Positions 32,175-43,561 of a stretch of DNA of 64,000 bases are shown piece after piece; the stretch's first letter is position 1, and each line of letters begins with the position of its first letter. A model generated the notes under the pieces. That model was not told the DNA's origin and did not search any database. It worked only from the letters and a program-made list of their open reading frames with translations. The DNA comes from Flammulina velutipes (Eukaryota; Basidiomycota; Agaricomycetes; Agaricales; Physalacriaceae), in NCBI GenBank assembly GCA_011800155.1, contig JAALGH010000011.1, positions 434,001 through 498,000 on the forward strand, written 5' to 3'. Both the position numbers and the translations under genes were made by a program.

Positions 32175-33910
32175 TCAGTTCCTTTCGTCTGGGGGTAATT
32201 TACTATCAAATCGATACAAAATCACGCTTCCCTCGTCGTTGGTGAACGATACTGTGAGGCGTTAAGCATGCTAGTGAGGAGCAAGCGCAAGCACCCAGGA
32301 CTCACCTCTCTTTGTCCAACGACCCCACCCATCCAATTCTGAAGTCAACAACTCATACGATTCAAGCACATCATTCTCTACCCAATCTAATGACAGTCAG
32401 TGCATGCATAACGAGTTTAGAAAGCAAATATACAAGTTGCGTGTACATCAATCATTGGTGTCTCCAGCTCCTTCAGGCTCACGAGTACTGGAGATTGCGT
32501 CTTGAACGCTGCGAAATCCAAAAGTGTCGAAATCCTCGTGCGCCTCTTTTGTCCGTCGATGGACAAGATGACATGCTTGAGGTTGGGGTGACTTCGCTGA
32601 GACACCACGGACACCAGCATCGTCAGCATGGTGTTGATATCACTATCTGTAACGCGAGCAGCGTCCATCTCCAAGGAAAGATCCAATTCCTCGAGATAGG
32701 GGAATAAATTGGTGGAGCATAGGAGGTCCAAGAAGTCGAACATTGGGTTGAAGGAGAATACACGAACTTGTAGATGTTTGAGATTAGGAAGGGCCGTATG
32801 AATCCTAGGCATCACAGATGCTGGATCTGCATGCGTAAGGCTGAAGGAGTGGATGTTGGAGCTGCAATGGGACCGTTTTAGAAATTCGAGGAAACCTTGG
32901 ATGAATCGATTTGTGAAGGACACGAGGTCGTAGGTGTGTTCTTGAAAATGGAACAAGATTGTGTCGAGGGCGGGTAATTTCAGATGTTGGAGTAAGAACA
33001 CATCCGGCTGCACTGCGCAGAACTCTCGAAGAGTGGAATGGGGGATGGTGGTAGGTGGAGTGACAGCATCAGCGTGAGGCGAGTCAGGACTGATGCAAGT
33101 GAAGCGTCTCAGTCGAGTGCTACTGAGGACGGCAGTAGTGACGTAGGTTACAATTTCGAAGCCGTCTGGTCCGACGTCGTTCCACTGTGGCGACAAGGTC
33201 AACTCCTGAAGCTGATCCCAGGGAAACTGGTAATCAACCGCTTGGATCTCCGCTTTGACGTGGGTAAGGCTGGGTGCATTGTTGAAGAGTAAGGAGAGAG
33301 CTTTGCGTGACTCTCTACCATGGCTGAGAACGAGGGATTGTAAATGGGGAATGTTATTTTGGATGGGAAGCATGAGTTGGAAGGGAATGTCCATATCCAC
33401 GTCTAGAGAGAGCCATCGGTCTGACGTGGAGACCAGTTCGGCCAGGATATGGACGACCCCCTGTGGTACCTCAGGAATGTCAGCACCTCCGCTGCCTTTG
33501 ACATAGATGTTGCAATGGAATCTTGAGCGACATAATTTGAGAGCGGTTCTGAGAAATTGGAGATGGCGGGATGAGATCGTACTATCGGATGAATAGCCAC
33601 GATTGCTACGATACCAAACAGAGTCCAGATACGTGACGGAGAGTTGTGAGATGGATCCGTAGTGGCTGTGAACGGTTGAATACCATAAACGACAGACGCG
33701 AATTAGGATATGTTGGAACGGACGGGCACCAGGTGTTATGTCGACTTTGTATTCGTCGTCACAGGCGAAAGAGAGGATCCTGTGCAACACCTCCATTGGG
33801 AGGCTGTTTATAGCGGGACTTGCGCCGACGGAAGATGATACGGTGGAAGTCTGTGTATCCAAAGAGAGCAGGTTGAATGGCTGTACGAACGAAGCTTCGT
33901 CTGTCTCCAT
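32175..33910 (-). CDS. F-box protein with leucine-rich-like region, cluster copy 5
   Basis: The start METDEASFVQPFNLLS leads into SLPMEVLHRILSFACDDEY and IRVCRLWYSTV. Long blocks such as DMDIPFQLMLPIQNNIPHL and SHGRESRKALSLLFNNAP are identical to copy 2. Two tail exons encode WVENDVLESYELLTSEL, GWGRWTKR and VSFTNDEGSVILYRFD, and the stop is at 32175-32177. The three-exon structure and all splice borders match copy 2, so the pair results from a recent duplication in inverted orientation. No defect was seen. Confidence 0.85.
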
Positions 33911-35532
33911 CTCGAGGGATCTGTTCCAGAGTTTGTACGAGTTGTGGGGTCTCCTCTGGAAAGAAATTGAGCTCTAGATTCATACGGAAAGCGGTTCATA
34001 CCTTGAAAGTAAGACGTTGGGTGGGTTACAGGACAATGAAATCTGAGACATAGTCAGAACCTCTAAATGTTTTCGTGGCTCGTTGGGAAAAGAGAACTCA
34101 CTGAGTTCTCGCTGAGTTCTCAGGTCTCGCCTGGTCTGTAAAGCACAACGCGAGGCATTCCTTGAATCCCACTAATAAGTGATAGAACAAACCGGCCACA
34201 ATTGAGCGGAATTCGAAGAGTGGTAAACGACACTGTAAAGGGCGCTAGGTGTCCGGAGTTTGCTACCGTGATCAACTCAAAGACCAAGGTCACGAGCATG
34301 TCTCGATCACGAGGCCATTAAACGCCACAATGCACATCGCCACTACACGATACACTAATTGAATCGTATCGAAGGACATGCATTGTGTGTACCACCATGA
34401 ACGGATACGGTAAACACTGCGAAAGGACCATCTGTCTCCGGGATTTCTAGGCTACATTTGAAACCTTGCGAAAATGCCCGGCATATGCCATAATTACGGC
34501 GATGGCCAGATAATCTTGAAGAGTACCGAGTCATGTGGCGCAGTTTCAGGATCCAGGCTGATTTGATTATCACGGAATGTGAGCTTTGATCCTCTATCGA
34601 GAGGGCTCTGGATGGGGATTGTGGGCTGTCGTCGCATAAATATGTGTATAATAATGAAGATAAAGTGAAGTACGGGGGAACATCAGCGATCTTAATCATC
34701 CAATTAATATGCATGACTCCTACTCAATACAGTACTGCGAAGCTCAAACAAATTGTACCATCCAAGTACAAAATCATGTATACAAATTATTATCCCCACG
34801 CCGTTCGGCAGGCTCCGTATTCAGGGAAGAAGAATAACCGTTGGATGATGCGGTGATGGTCCCTCCTTGTTGTCTTTCTACTCAATCGTCGCTCCCGTTG
34901 ACTCTTTTCATGTGAACCTCTCCATTCCACGGGAAGGAAGATCCCGCGATTAATATCTCTTTGTCCTTCGGATGCGCCATTTTACGTATCAACGCGGAGA
35001 TTCAGAGCACAGTAATTCACACAATAGGTGAGTCGCCGGCGCCGCCACGAAATCACTGATATTGTGAGATCACATAGGATACCGTGTTCTTGGTAGCTGG
35101 GCTATGTTGGTCTCCGAGTCTGCGAATCTTCCTTTTGGCCATGTTCTTCAACACTATGCCAGCATTCTGTCGCGGGCTAATAGGCTTCCATCTCGTCTTT
35201 GTGTCCTTCTAGCTATTGCCTCTTTCTTCTACATCCCGCTTGATAGTATCTTGCCCTGTATTCGCCGCTTCCGGTGGTATAACGAAAACGGAACAAGGAA
35301 ACAACGATCACGGCTTGTCTCACCTTTCTTGTGCTCCGAGTCCCTTACTCTTCCCAACCTTATATTATCTCCATGCGTGACGTGGACGAGTACAATAGAA
35401 CTCGTCGCAATGTCCGTCAAAATCCCTAAACTCTCAGCGGCCTTAAAACGCGCTCATTTTGCTGTGTGATAGGCAGTTATTTACTCTCTTCCCGACTTCA
35501 TCCTTCCCTTGACCTCGTTCACATCCTTTGCC
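33911..35532. other. Long intergenic region upstream of two F-box genes
   Basis: This holds the leader of copy 5 near 33960-34050 and, at about 34340-34400, a segment similar to the upstream regions of copies 2 and 4. A perfect 9-bp inverted repeat, GAGAACTCA-C-TGAGTTCTC (34092-34110), is followed by another TGAGTTCTC at 34113. Frames at 34355-34714 and 35104-35469 have no recognisable domain. The latter may belong to the 5' region of the next gene. Confidence 0.45.
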
Positions 35533-36813
35533 ATGACTGCTGGTCGTACATTTCCCGTACTTAATGCTTGCCCCCTCAGCATTCTGTTTCGTCAACTTCC
35601 CATCGAGATCCAGCAACTCATATTCAAACTCGCATGTACATCTTTCGACTACAAGACACCCTTGTCTCTCAGCGCTGTTTGCTTCCAATGGCGAGAGGTC
35701 GCGCTCGCAACGCCTGCCGTATGGTCGCACATTTACGCTGGCCCGGGGACGAGCGAGGACGTGGTACGCTTGTTCCTTGAGCGTGCTGGCAACTCCCCGC
35801 TGGCCATCAGGATTGAGCATCGCCAGGTAACAAAGAGATCTTCGTCACCCAACGTCGAACCGCAGATCATCGATGCTCTCCTGGAGGTGTTCGCTCGTTG
35901 GAGTTTGGCGGAGCTATGTATCACGGAGGGCGACGTGCAGAGGCTGAAGAAGATCATGCAAGGGGCGCAGATGCCCCTTCTCCAGGACCTTTGGCTCGAA
36001 ACCAACTCCCACTACTGCTCCCAGCGCATTGATTTCGGTGGTGCACCTAACCTTCGCGCTATCAGCGTCGACGCATCCGACGACCTTTCCGCCTGGAACA
36101 TCCCATGGTCCCAGATTAATGACCTAGTCGTTCGTCAACCCACTCGTTCGAATCCTCGTGACGGGTATGGACATATCCATGCGCATTCTCTTCCTACCAC
36201 CAGCGCCCAGACCCAACGGCTCGTCTTGGACGGACCTGTCAGCAACATCGCATGGACCTTCTCAACTCCGTTCAAGTTCACTACTCTCGTACTCGCACCG
36301 GGAATATGGTCTCTCGAGATTTGGTCCCTTCTTGAAAGCATCACCCTTCCCAGCCTCGTGGATCTCACTGTCGTCACTGGCCGTCGTGCATCCACGTTGA
36401 GTTTCGGGGTCCTTCCTGACCCAAGTTGGTGCACAAAGGCCCTCATCTCTTTCATCAAACGTTCGCGATGTGTCATTCGAGACTTCGCCATATACGATGA
36501 CGCGGCGCAGGACTACGGGGTGTGGCATATCGTACCACTTTTGGACGGCGTACCGTCACTGAGGACGTTGAGTGTGTCCGAACGATCATCTACGATCCTC
36601 TCGCCGGACTTGTGGGAGCGTTTGGGATCGCCGTCGTTCCTTCCGAACCTGGACGTCTTGGAGCTGAGCTCTCCTCGTGACCCGCGCTGTTGCGCAAGTG
36701 GAGGTATCGAGGAACCATGGCTTAGTGCGGTCGAAGCATGCCGTGCTCGTGCTTATATTGGTCTAGAGAGATTTATCCTCAATGGGTCCACCATTTCTCT
36801 TGACGCTTACTGA
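35533..36813 (+). CDS. F-box protein of a second type
   Basis: A single exon encodes 426 aa from the ATG at 35533 (MTAGRTFPVLNACPLS). The F-box reads FRQLPIEIQQLIFKLACTS, then SLSAVCFQWREVALATPAVW and SHIYAG, the typical Agaricomycete pattern, and ERAGNSPLAIRI. The rest has spaced leucine segments (PNLRAISVDASDD, LLESITLPSLVDLTV, LPNLDVLELSSPRDP) like a degenerate leucine-rich-repeat region. It is clearly different from the cluster copies at 13.9-33.9 kb. Expected role: substrate receptor of an SCF ubiquitin ligase. No intron is needed. Confidence 0.85.
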   Translation: MTAGRTFPVLNACPLSILFRQLPIEIQQLIFKLACTSFDYKTPLSLSAVCFQWREVALATPAVWSHIYAGPGTSEDVVRLFLERAGNSPLAIRIEHRQVTKRSSSPNVEPQIIDALLEVFARWSLAELCITEGDVQRLKKIMQGAQMPLLQDLWLETNSHYCSQRIDFGGAPNLRAISVDASDDLSAWNIPWSQINDLVVRQPTRSNPRDGYGHIHAHSLPTTSAQTQRLVLDGPVSNIAWTFSTPFKFTTLVLAPGIWSLEIWSLLESITLPSLVDLTVVTGRRASTLSFGVLPDPSWCTKALISFIKRSRCVIRDFAIYDDAAQDYGVWHIVPLLDGVPSLRTLSVSERSSTILSPDLWERLGSPSFLPNLDVLELSSPRDPRCCASGGIEEPWLSAVEACRARAYIGLERFILNGSTISLDAY

Positions 36814-37046
36814 TTATTCTTACTCATCTTCGCTTTTCCTTCGAATAATGACTTGTTACGACATTCTTGAATTTTCGTATTCTCACTAGCTCAAAGTAAT
36901 ATAGTGTATCTCAACTCTGTACTTACAGAAACTCACAAAGTCTAATGTAACCCTATGCCTTGTCATGCGCGCCACAACATGGTCTTCAATTCCAAGTTTA
37001 AGGCTCAATCGGAGAGAAAAGGGTGTGCATTGAATGCTCTCATATT

Positions 37047-38596
37047 CTATTGCGAGCTCATTTCTGTATCTGGACTCTCATCTTGCTCCCCGTCAGATAA
37101 GCACAACAGGGCATGAGAAAGGTAAACACTATCCTCCCGTGTCGCATCAGCCTCGTTTCCGAAATAGTTGATTTGCTCTTCTGAGTAGCTCCATCGCACA
37201 GAGGAGCCGTCTCCACGAATATCATAGAACACGACATCTCTAACATGGTCCCACTGGTCCTCCATATCTTCACGTTCGCCCTGACAGCGAAGACGTTTGC
37301 GATCCAGCATATCCTCAATAACGTCGCGAGTGAAAGGAGAGACTTTTGTGATGATCTGAGGACGATCGTTGCGATCTTTCGACGAGAAGTTGTCATGTTT
37401 CGTCTTTTGGATCACAACAGGAATCAAATCGACGCTGATATCGTGGCGCATCTTGGCGCAGGTAAGGATGGCCTCGTCGACACCACTGAGCTTCGTTGTT
37501 CCAAGGCAGTATTTACGGTCCAGGATGAACCCAAACGGCGGTTCCAGAGCAGAGATGAGGCTTTCAATGGAAGAATGGATAATGGAAGGAATGGAGTCAG
37601 CGGTAAGGGTTTCTTCCTCAGAGGAAACCCGGAATATCTTGAAGGCAATGACGGCGCGATGCTCCTCTGGCCCAAGCTTTCTCACTTCGTGAGCGACATC
37701 TGGGTAGAACGCCACCCAATTTCCCGTATAAGCAGCTGAACGATTGCCATCCACCACAAGGTTACCCCTGGAACGACACGTGTCTCCCAGCCCTACGAGA
37801 AACGTGCCGACCAAGTCCTTCTGTGGGGTGTCGCGATGGGGTTTGAACTGTCCACCTGGCCCATAAAGGTGAATTTTGTACGGCTCGGCACGAACTTGCG
37901 TAGGTACAAAGTTTTCTCGCCAATGGTCCTCCACCTCTCGGATGAGTTCGGGCTCGACTCGGAACGCACCCCAGCTTATCTCGCGAGCTGCTCGAACTGA
38001 CTCGTCGAATTTCGTTACGTGGTCGCGCAGGTCACCGAAGCCAGATGGCGACGCATGGCTGAACCACGTCTGAAGAATGCTCCCATCGAGGGTATCATTC
38101 CCTTTGCCAACAACGTCGTTGAAGGAATACCCCGGTAAGCTGATAGTGAGCTTGAATGGCGTTTTCAGATACCCCTTGCAGTAGATACGGGAATACAAGG
38201 TGTGGATTTTAATAAACTCTTGGACCTACAGCGATAATTGTAAGTTTGATTCACATAACGTAAGCGGTAAGGGGTAACTCACTCGACTGAGATCTTCTTC
38301 CAACACTGCACGATTGTGCTTGGCGCCACAAAGAGTGTCGCCATGATATCCGTATTCGATATCTTCATCAGAGCGTCGGTCCACCAGCGGGCAAAATCCA
38401 ATGACAGGTAAATGTCCGGGCTCATTGAGAGCCGTTTGGATGTCCAATGCCGTCCTCAAATTTGGTAATTGGTCTCTGATAGTGTTTTCTGAGCACTACA
38501 CGTTCCCAGCGTCAGATTCTTCGAAGATACAAATGTGTACTGTCTTACATGGGCCATGTCCGTTCCATTGGTAGTGCTTGTAGCGTCTTCAGTCAT
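37047..38596 (-). CDS. 2OG-Fe(II) oxygenase, prolyl-4-hydroxylase-like
   Basis: This is an intact paralogue of the gene cut by the Helitron. Exons on the minus strand start MTEDATSTTNGTDMAH, continue with NLRTALDIQTALNEP and GFCPLVDRRSDE, then a long last exon. The catalytic core is visible: KPHRDTP (His and Asp of the HxD iron site), DVAHEVRKL (distal His) and HRAVIAFK (Arg region for 2-oxoglutarate). Before it are FKLTISLPGY and WFSHASPSGFGDLRD; after it is a long C-terminal part of unknown role (DSIPSIIHSSIESLI and further) ending TEMSSQ. Enzymes of this type hydroxylate proteins or small molecules; the substrate cannot be told. The first exon is short, so the start at 38596 is likely but not certain. 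Confidence 0.85.
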
Positions 38597-38883
38597 TTCG
38601 AGATGATGGAAGGATAACACGTTGGAACCACGACCCTTTGAACCTTCATAGCGTGAGAAAATGCCACGTGATGGCAGAATGTGTGTAACTCAGCCCGTTG
38701 CCCTTGCAGAGTACGGACTAGAATCGGCTCTCGGGTCATTTGAGCTACTTATATTATGAATACTGATTATATGAAGGCCATGAGAGGCTCTGAAATAGTA
38801 TAAGCAACATAGGGGAATATTTTGCGAGAAGGTGGCGTAACTCTTGGAGATGCGTGTCAAAATGAACTTTCGCATTGAACCAC

Positions 38884-40216
38884 CTACACTCGGTTCTTCA
38901 TGGTGCAAGCCCGCTTCGGCCTCGTGGAACGGTCAGCAGGTGGAGCGGCCACCTTGCGCTTTCGCGTCCTGGTAGGCTTGTCCGAAGGAGACTGCATGGT
39001 AGCAACAGTGCTGTCGGCTGCTGTGCTCGACGTATTCGCAGTTGAGCTTCCGGATGCCTCCTTCATTCCCGTCTCGTCTTGAATTGGCGTAGGTTGGTTT
39101 GTGATCGCCGTGGCCAATGGATCTAGGTCCGTGCATGCTGAAGGTGGTGTGTACCCCTTGTTCTCCCCGTCCCCTGAAGTCGTGTCGATGGTAGGTTGAT
39201 CCTCGATAGTCGAAGACAATGGAAGTATGTCTGTGGACTCTGTCGTTGGTGCACCCTCAGAATTCTTCTCCGAGGGGGCAGATTCCTTTAACGCGAGTTT
39301 TGCTTTGGCCTTCTGAGTGGATTTCCATACACTCTTCTTCACCCACCATGGCTCTAATAGATTACTTATCAACATTGGAACGAGCATCGGTACGTGCAGA
39401 CTTACCTGGTTCGATGTGGGAAGGCCAAACAATGCATCTCACCTTGAGGCGGACAAGCTTCGGGTGGCGGCCGTGCTCGTTGTAGAATCGCTTCGTCTCA
39501 ACAGGTAGACCGGTAGGAGGGGGAGCCTTGCCGGTCCAGGACGGAACGACTCTGACGATGTAAAGGTAGCGGCGCATAGATTCCGGGTTATACTGACTGT
39601 TAAGTGCGAGGACGTCGTATTCTTTGCCTTGGAATAGACACTCCGCACGCATGGCCAGAAAAGGGTCTTCATCGTAGGGTGCGCCACAGACGACTTCTTT
39701 AGTGAGCTCTGAACAAGCGACGAGGAAGAGTTGCTCCCACGTCAAGTCAAACCCGATAACGTGAATCGCAGGCTTCTTTAGCTGGGGTGTCTTGATGGAC
39801 TGGCTGAGTTCGGTGTTGATAAAGCGGGTGATTTGGGGGCATGAGAGCGCGATGTTACGCCAATGAAAGCAGACGGACGCGACGGTGATTGCGGTGTCTC
39901 TTCTGTTGAATGCGCCAGATAGCTCGAAGATGTAGCGATGAAGCTCAACAGGTAGGTTTCGGATGGGTGAGGGTCCATAGAGGCGCTCCGTTTCTGCAAG
40001 GTCTGCCTTCAGACTCGAGAGCTCCTCCTGGAGAGCGACAATACGCTCGCGCAATGTGATACTCCGGGAGTTGGCAATGTAGATGAGTTCTGCTGGTTGA
40101 ATGACATATGAGCGAAGCGTTGTTGTCAAATCAGACTTTGGAGGGAAGAAAGAGGGCGACGAGTATCGCTCGAAGTCATCGTGGATATCGTCGTCATGGT
40201 CGTCAGTAATAGACAT
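38884..40216 (-). CDS. F-box protein fused to an unrecognised domain
   Basis: Two exons (40216-39406 and 39353-38884) start MSITDDHDDDIHDDFERY. A coiled stretch (RIVALQEELSSLKADLAE) precedes the F-box NLPVELHRYIFELSGAFN with VASVCFHWRNIALSCP. Then comes a domain of about 110 residues with IGFDLTWEQLFLVACSELT, DEDPFLAMRAECLFQGKEY, YLYIVRVVPSWTG and RFYNEHGRHPKL. The second exon opens with EPWWVKKSVW, runs through a low-complexity acidic/Ser/Thr stretch and ends in the basic motif TRPKRACTMKNRV. The same domain occurs without an F-box at 47301-48129 and 48295-48952 and with a broken F-box at the right edge. I do not recognise it. The F-box suggests an SCF adaptor. The start at 40261 is also possible. 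Confidence 0.8.
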
Positions 40217-41148
40217 GATATTGACAGCCGCAATGCGCAAACAATTGGAATTTCGGGACATCAACGATCACACGTGATGTGCGCCACATAGCTTTGAATA
40301 TTCACAATGCCATACTTACGTCGTGTATCGACTACGCTACGTATTAAAATCAAAGCGCGCAACTTGGACACAGGCGAATCTCCCACCAGTCTCCCATCTG
40401 ACATTTAGAGAATCAGGCACAAGGAAATTCACCCCCACGCGCGCCCACTGTTTTCCAGCCATTAAAAACTTGTCAACAAGAGGGCGATCTTATTGAATCG
40501 TTAGCAATGGCGTCAATGTACTGTGAGCGAGGAATCACCTAAGTATCTAGTTCGTGTGTAGGCCAGACCAGCTTTAGGGTTACTCTTTCAATGCGTTCAC
40601 GGCCGGTTCGTGTAGAAATCTTCCAGTCGCAATGGTATTGACGCTGGCTTCAACGTAAGATGACACCTAGATGACCGTGGAACCCCGGAGCCACAGGGAG
40701 ACCGGAAATCGTCGCGCGAGAATAAGTTGAGCGTGTACAGCGAAGCAATATCCGTCCGTCGAATAGAGATGAATGTGGATAGAAGACAATTTAGTTGCCT
40801 TGGTCCATGTATCGTCGTGGAGGGTAACATCGCTATACAAGTCAAATCACCACGAAGCTTGAAGAGTGACTCTGAGATAGACTGAGTGGATTACTGGTAT
40901 TTTGTAGAAGTATTTCCTCGAGAGTGCCCATGTGTGAGCACAAGATATCGCTGGGTCCTACGATGCCTTGACAATGCATGAACGAAGAAGAAAGAAAGCT
41001 AGACACCGTTAGAGGTCATGGTGGAAGGTGTTCAAGGTGGATCGCGACTGGTCTCGTTCTCACCACCATCATCTTGGCATGAACACCAACACTTTCGAGC
41101 TCATCGCGCACAACGACCAGCGATAGGATTATGGCGAATTCACGACGA
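40217..41148. other. Intergenic region between divergent genes
   Basis: This lies between the 5' ends of the F-box fusion gene and the SDS23-like gene, so it should carry both promoters. I see no coding or repeated sequence that I can support. Confidence 0.45.
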
Positions 41149-42909
41149 ATGTCAGAGTCGTTCGTTGCATTCGAGTCGCCTGTGCTCGTCAATGCACCAA
41201 TGTCGGACGCCCAGGAATGGACAGCATCCTGGCAGAGCATCTATGCTCGAGGTAAGGCTCATTTTCTGACCCATTTTATGGCTCATGGATAGCATAGATA
41301 TTATCGAGACCGAGCTCGTCAAAGTTGACGGACAAATCGCTGTTGAGGACGCTTGCGACGTACGTCTACATTTTGCTCGCTGCCTTGTACTGATAAGGCT
41401 ACAGACATTACTTTCAGAGGATAGTCTGTGTCTCAGCCTCACGCGTAAAGATGAAGTCGCTTCTGTCTCTGGACTCTTCGACGTGCGTCGTCTCCTCTCG
41501 CTGCTGGCTGTCATGTTCATCTCTTTACAGTTCGCAGATGTCAACGCATTCCTAACGCTTGCTGCAACGCGCCATACATTCACGCAAGAAGACTTACTTG
41601 ACAATCCGCGCGTCGAAGAGATTGTGGCCGCCGCCAAAGCAGGCCACGTTCCCGTCCAACTCGTCAGCAGTGCGTTGTATCATTCTGTAATGAAAGAACA
41701 ACTCACCAACAATATTATAGATCTATCAGAGAAGAACCCTTTAGTAATACTACCCTACGATGCTACCATAATTTCCCTTCTTGAACAGTTCTCTCGAGGA
41801 ACACATAGAGGTATGCTACGTTCACAGCTTCGAGCGACCAAGCTAAACACCATCTAGTTCTCATTCGCAGTCCACCTCCATCTACCGAATTACTGGGAAT
41901 GATATCTGATCGTCGTCTTCTTTCTTGGTTCTCATCTTACGCGTCTCAGTCTTCTTCATTCCAGTCATATCTCTCAAACCCGCTACACTCCCTCAATCTC
42001 CCTTCTCTCAATTTGGACGACGCTGTCATAGCGGCCACTTCCAAATCAACAGTCTTGGATGCCATGAAATTGATGAGCGAAGAGGGCGTCAGTAGTATCG
42101 GTGTCGTCGATGAAGAGACTGAGAGGCTGCTTAGTGCTATCAGCGTCACCGATATTGGAAAGGTTATCGTACCCGCGGAAAGCAAGCAGGTATTATCTGC
42201 CCCTCTGCATCAGTTCATCTCCCATATCAAGGCAAGTGTTGTCTACTCTCTAATTGAAGTGGGCTCTAACATTTAACAAAGGCTCCTCATGGCTCGACTG
42301 ACGGTGCCGAAACATATCCAGGTTTGCACAATTTCCATCATTTTTCTAACAAGACCTAATTCCAGTTCACAGTTTATTCTGTGATTCCTAGTAGTGCCTT
42401 GTCATACACTATCCAGAAGCTCCTAGCTAGTGCGTTTGAGATGCATACCTTCGATTCTGACTGACCATAACGTCTTGCAGCAAATGCTCACCGACTCTTC
42501 GTCACCAAAGAGCAGCCAGAGTCCGTGTCGCCTCTTGCGTCCTACGTTGCCGCCAATTTGACTGGAATTGTATCCATCGTGGATAGTAAGTCAACGTTGT
42601 CCCAATGCAATACAAGGTGCTAACTCTTATGCAGTACTTGCTATCTTTGCTAGATCAGCCAACATTGCAGGTATCGATCCGACGAGAAACCAGCGTCATC
42701 GTCGAGCGTCCTCCACCTCGTCCTCTCAATCATCCATCTCGGCTGAGGGACCGGGTTCTAGACCTAGCAGCCGCACGAGCGTTAGACGGAGTCTTAGCCA
42801 AAGGACGAATAACCGCCGGCAGAGCATGAACAGCACGTCGAGGGCGTCACTGTCGAGCGTGGATTCTCTGCCCCCTGAGGTGCGAGAGCTCAGAGCGATG
42901 ATGAAGTGA
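41149..42909 (+). CDS. SDS23: Sds23/Moc1-like CBS-domain protein
   Basis: Sds23 proteins restrain PP2A and PP4-type phosphatases and link nutrient state to cell-cycle timing. About ten small exons read MSESFVAFESPVLVNAPMSD, IIETELVKVDGQIAVEDACD, TLLSEDSLCLSL, FADVNAFLTLAATRHTF, NLSEKNPLVILPYDATI, LLEQFSRGTHRVLI, LGMISDRRLLSWFSSYA, STVLDAMKLMSEEGVSSIG and LTGIVSIVDILAIFARSAN. Together these form the expected four CBS repeats. The C-terminus is Ser/Arg-rich (RPSSRTSVRRSLSQRTNN) and ends ELRAMMK. The start at 41149 is in frame with the first recognisable block; an alternative ATG is at 41200. The block before the first CBS repeat is reached only with an acceptor at about 41299. Confidence 0.88.
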
Positions 42910-43561
42910 GAGAGAAGGTCCAAAGCAATTGTATTATCAGGTGTTTGCTTATTGATTTCGTGTTGAGCCCGTTTACTTGTTTGAAGTTGACAATCAGAAT
43001 CACGACGAGAAGATGAATGTTGCGAGCACTGCCAGTAGACGGTCGATTACTAGGAACAGTGCATGCTCTTGGAGTCAGCAGGCCTTCCGCGGACTCCACA
43101 GTGTTACTCATCGATAGCCTCGTTTCCATGTTTGGGGTTATGGAGACCTATACCATACCAGTGCTAATCATTTCGAAGGCTCGTGTTGAGATGGCTTCCC
43201 AAAACATACGGGAGGTTCATCCAAGTTTTCTAGGTACTATTTTAATGAGCTCCTCCAGGTTCAAGTTACTGACGACTTTCCTCCACAGGCTGTCGCCTTC
43301 GGTTTGTCGTGCATTCAAAAAGCTTCTGCAGCATATGCACGTTCATCTACTGATGCGCATGCGCACGAAGCTCACTCAAGCTCTTGGCCGTTTCAAACCT
43401 GGATGAAGCCCGCATTACCTATCCCATGATAGGATGCATCTCAGGCGTAAATCATGTGAGCACCGTCGTATGGGCTTCGAAGACATTCAGTCTCCACGAG
43501 ATCGCGACGATTGGACCTATAAAAGACATATGGGTACATCTTTATAACCCTCGACGACGCG
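42910..43561 (+). other. Intergenic region with one orphan exon-like frame
   Basis: At about 43199-43426 a plus-strand frame reads protein-like: GFPKHTGGSSKFSRYYFNEL, then DDFPPQAVAFGLSCIQKAS, ending FQTWMKPALPIP and a stop. I could not find a start or upstream exon and do not know the family. It may be the last exon of a small gene or a remnant. Confidence 0.35.
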
